Positions 20,122 through 20,249 of a stretch of 20,249 nucleotides of DNA are shown in pieces. The stretch is from NCBI GenBank assembly GCA_010014835.2, contig JAAAKB020000001.1:241686-261934 (forward strand). Direction: 5' to 3'. Numbering within the stretch: position 1 is the first letter of the stretch; each line of letters opens with the position of its first letter. This DNA comes from Apostichopus leukothele. Taxonomy: Eukaryota > Echinodermata > Holothuroidea > Aspidochirotida > Stichopodidae. The translations under genes were made by a program, and so were the position numbers. The notes below the pieces were generated by a model, which saw nothing but the letters and a program-made list of their open reading frames with translations, searched no databases and had not been told where the DNA came from.

Positions 20122-20249
20122 TAGTGTTGCAACATGAATCCCGGTATCGTAACTTCAACCAGGATTTTCCTGAACTTTCATCTACGGTTCAAAGCACTTA
20201 GTTACGAGACTGTCAATGTCATACATTCAATATGCATAGCCTAGGCTAT
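20122..20249 (+). mobile_element. possible left end of a third hAT-type element, cut by window edge
   Basis: TAGTGTTGCAACATGAATCC begins with the same ten bases (TAGTGTTGCA) as hAT-type element 1 and is followed by CCGGTATCG, the type of subterminal motif seen in those elements. The other end and any target duplication would be outside the window, so this rests on one short match and is tentative. Confidence 0.28.

Larger units (their letters stand above)
16573..20249 (-). other. CNOT3 intron A (partial, at least 3677 bp)
   Basis: This phase 0 intron continues beyond the right edge. It contains hAT-type element 2 (17919-18716), an 11-bp inverted repeat (19434-19474) and a possible third hAT end (20122 onward). 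No CNOT3 5' exon, promoter or CpG-rich segment is visible, so transcription should start beyond the window. The remainder is AT-rich and unrecognised. Confidence 0.8.

Noticed and set aside
16573-20249. First CNOT3 exons (start Met and the segment ending WQK)
   Set aside because: I looked on the minus strand for an EQF-(D/E)-(D/E)-IWQK-like coding segment followed by a donor and did not find one; they should lie outside the window.
1-20249. CRISPR array, bacterial operon, phage or integron content
   Set aside because: There are no regularly spaced repeats with unique spacers, no ribosome binding sites and no dense coding; split exons with AG/GT borders show a eukaryotic gene.

Overview
The window is animal nuclear DNA. 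Its only recognisable protein-coding gene is CNOT3 (CCR4-NOT transcription complex subunit 3). It runs right to left on the minus strand and covers almost the whole window. Thirteen consecutive internal coding exons can be placed by their similarity to CNOT3 proteins known from other animals. All have AG/GT borders and matching intron phases, and together they make 2199 nt, exactly 733 codons. The start codon exon or exons (about 31 residues in vertebrate CNOT3) are not visible and should lie right of base 20249. The last exon (about 74 residues, the end of the NOT-box) should lie left of base 1. No promoter, 5' UTR, stop codon or polyadenylation site is therefore seen.

Layout from right to left, in the direction of transcription: a large first visible intron (16573-20249 and beyond); four exons for the conserved N-terminal coiled-coil domain (16572-12760), all with phase 0 borders; one exon ending that domain (12049-11941); five exons for the low-complexity linker (10609-3289), the last glutamine-rich; one exon for the CNOT1-anchoring segment (2355-2256); and two exons leading into the NOT-box (1161-876 and 272-140). 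Introns are about 0.6-2.5 kb, AT-rich, and hold the rest of the signal.

The introns carry several old mobile elements recognisable by their ends: two probable non-autonomous hAT-type DNA transposons (14138-15327 and 17919-18716), each with short inverted ends and an imperfect 8-bp target duplication; a tRNA-derived SINE (about 11553-11790) with A and B boxes and a ~15-bp target duplication; and two likely LINE 3' tails (1-85 and about 12170-12340). There are also small tandem repeats, G-run and homopurine tracts, and hairpin-forming inverted repeats.

Organism: a metazoan, most likely a marine invertebrate. The repeat content and the divergence of CNOT3 from vertebrates suggest an invertebrate deuterostome such as an echinoderm, but this is a guess from style and not a demonstrated assignment. 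I found no evidence of a new multi-gene system. The points most worth checking are the two hAT elements, the SINE, the paired 21-bp hairpins, the G-rich tract beside a 5' splice site, and a frame-neutral exon with a weak donor.
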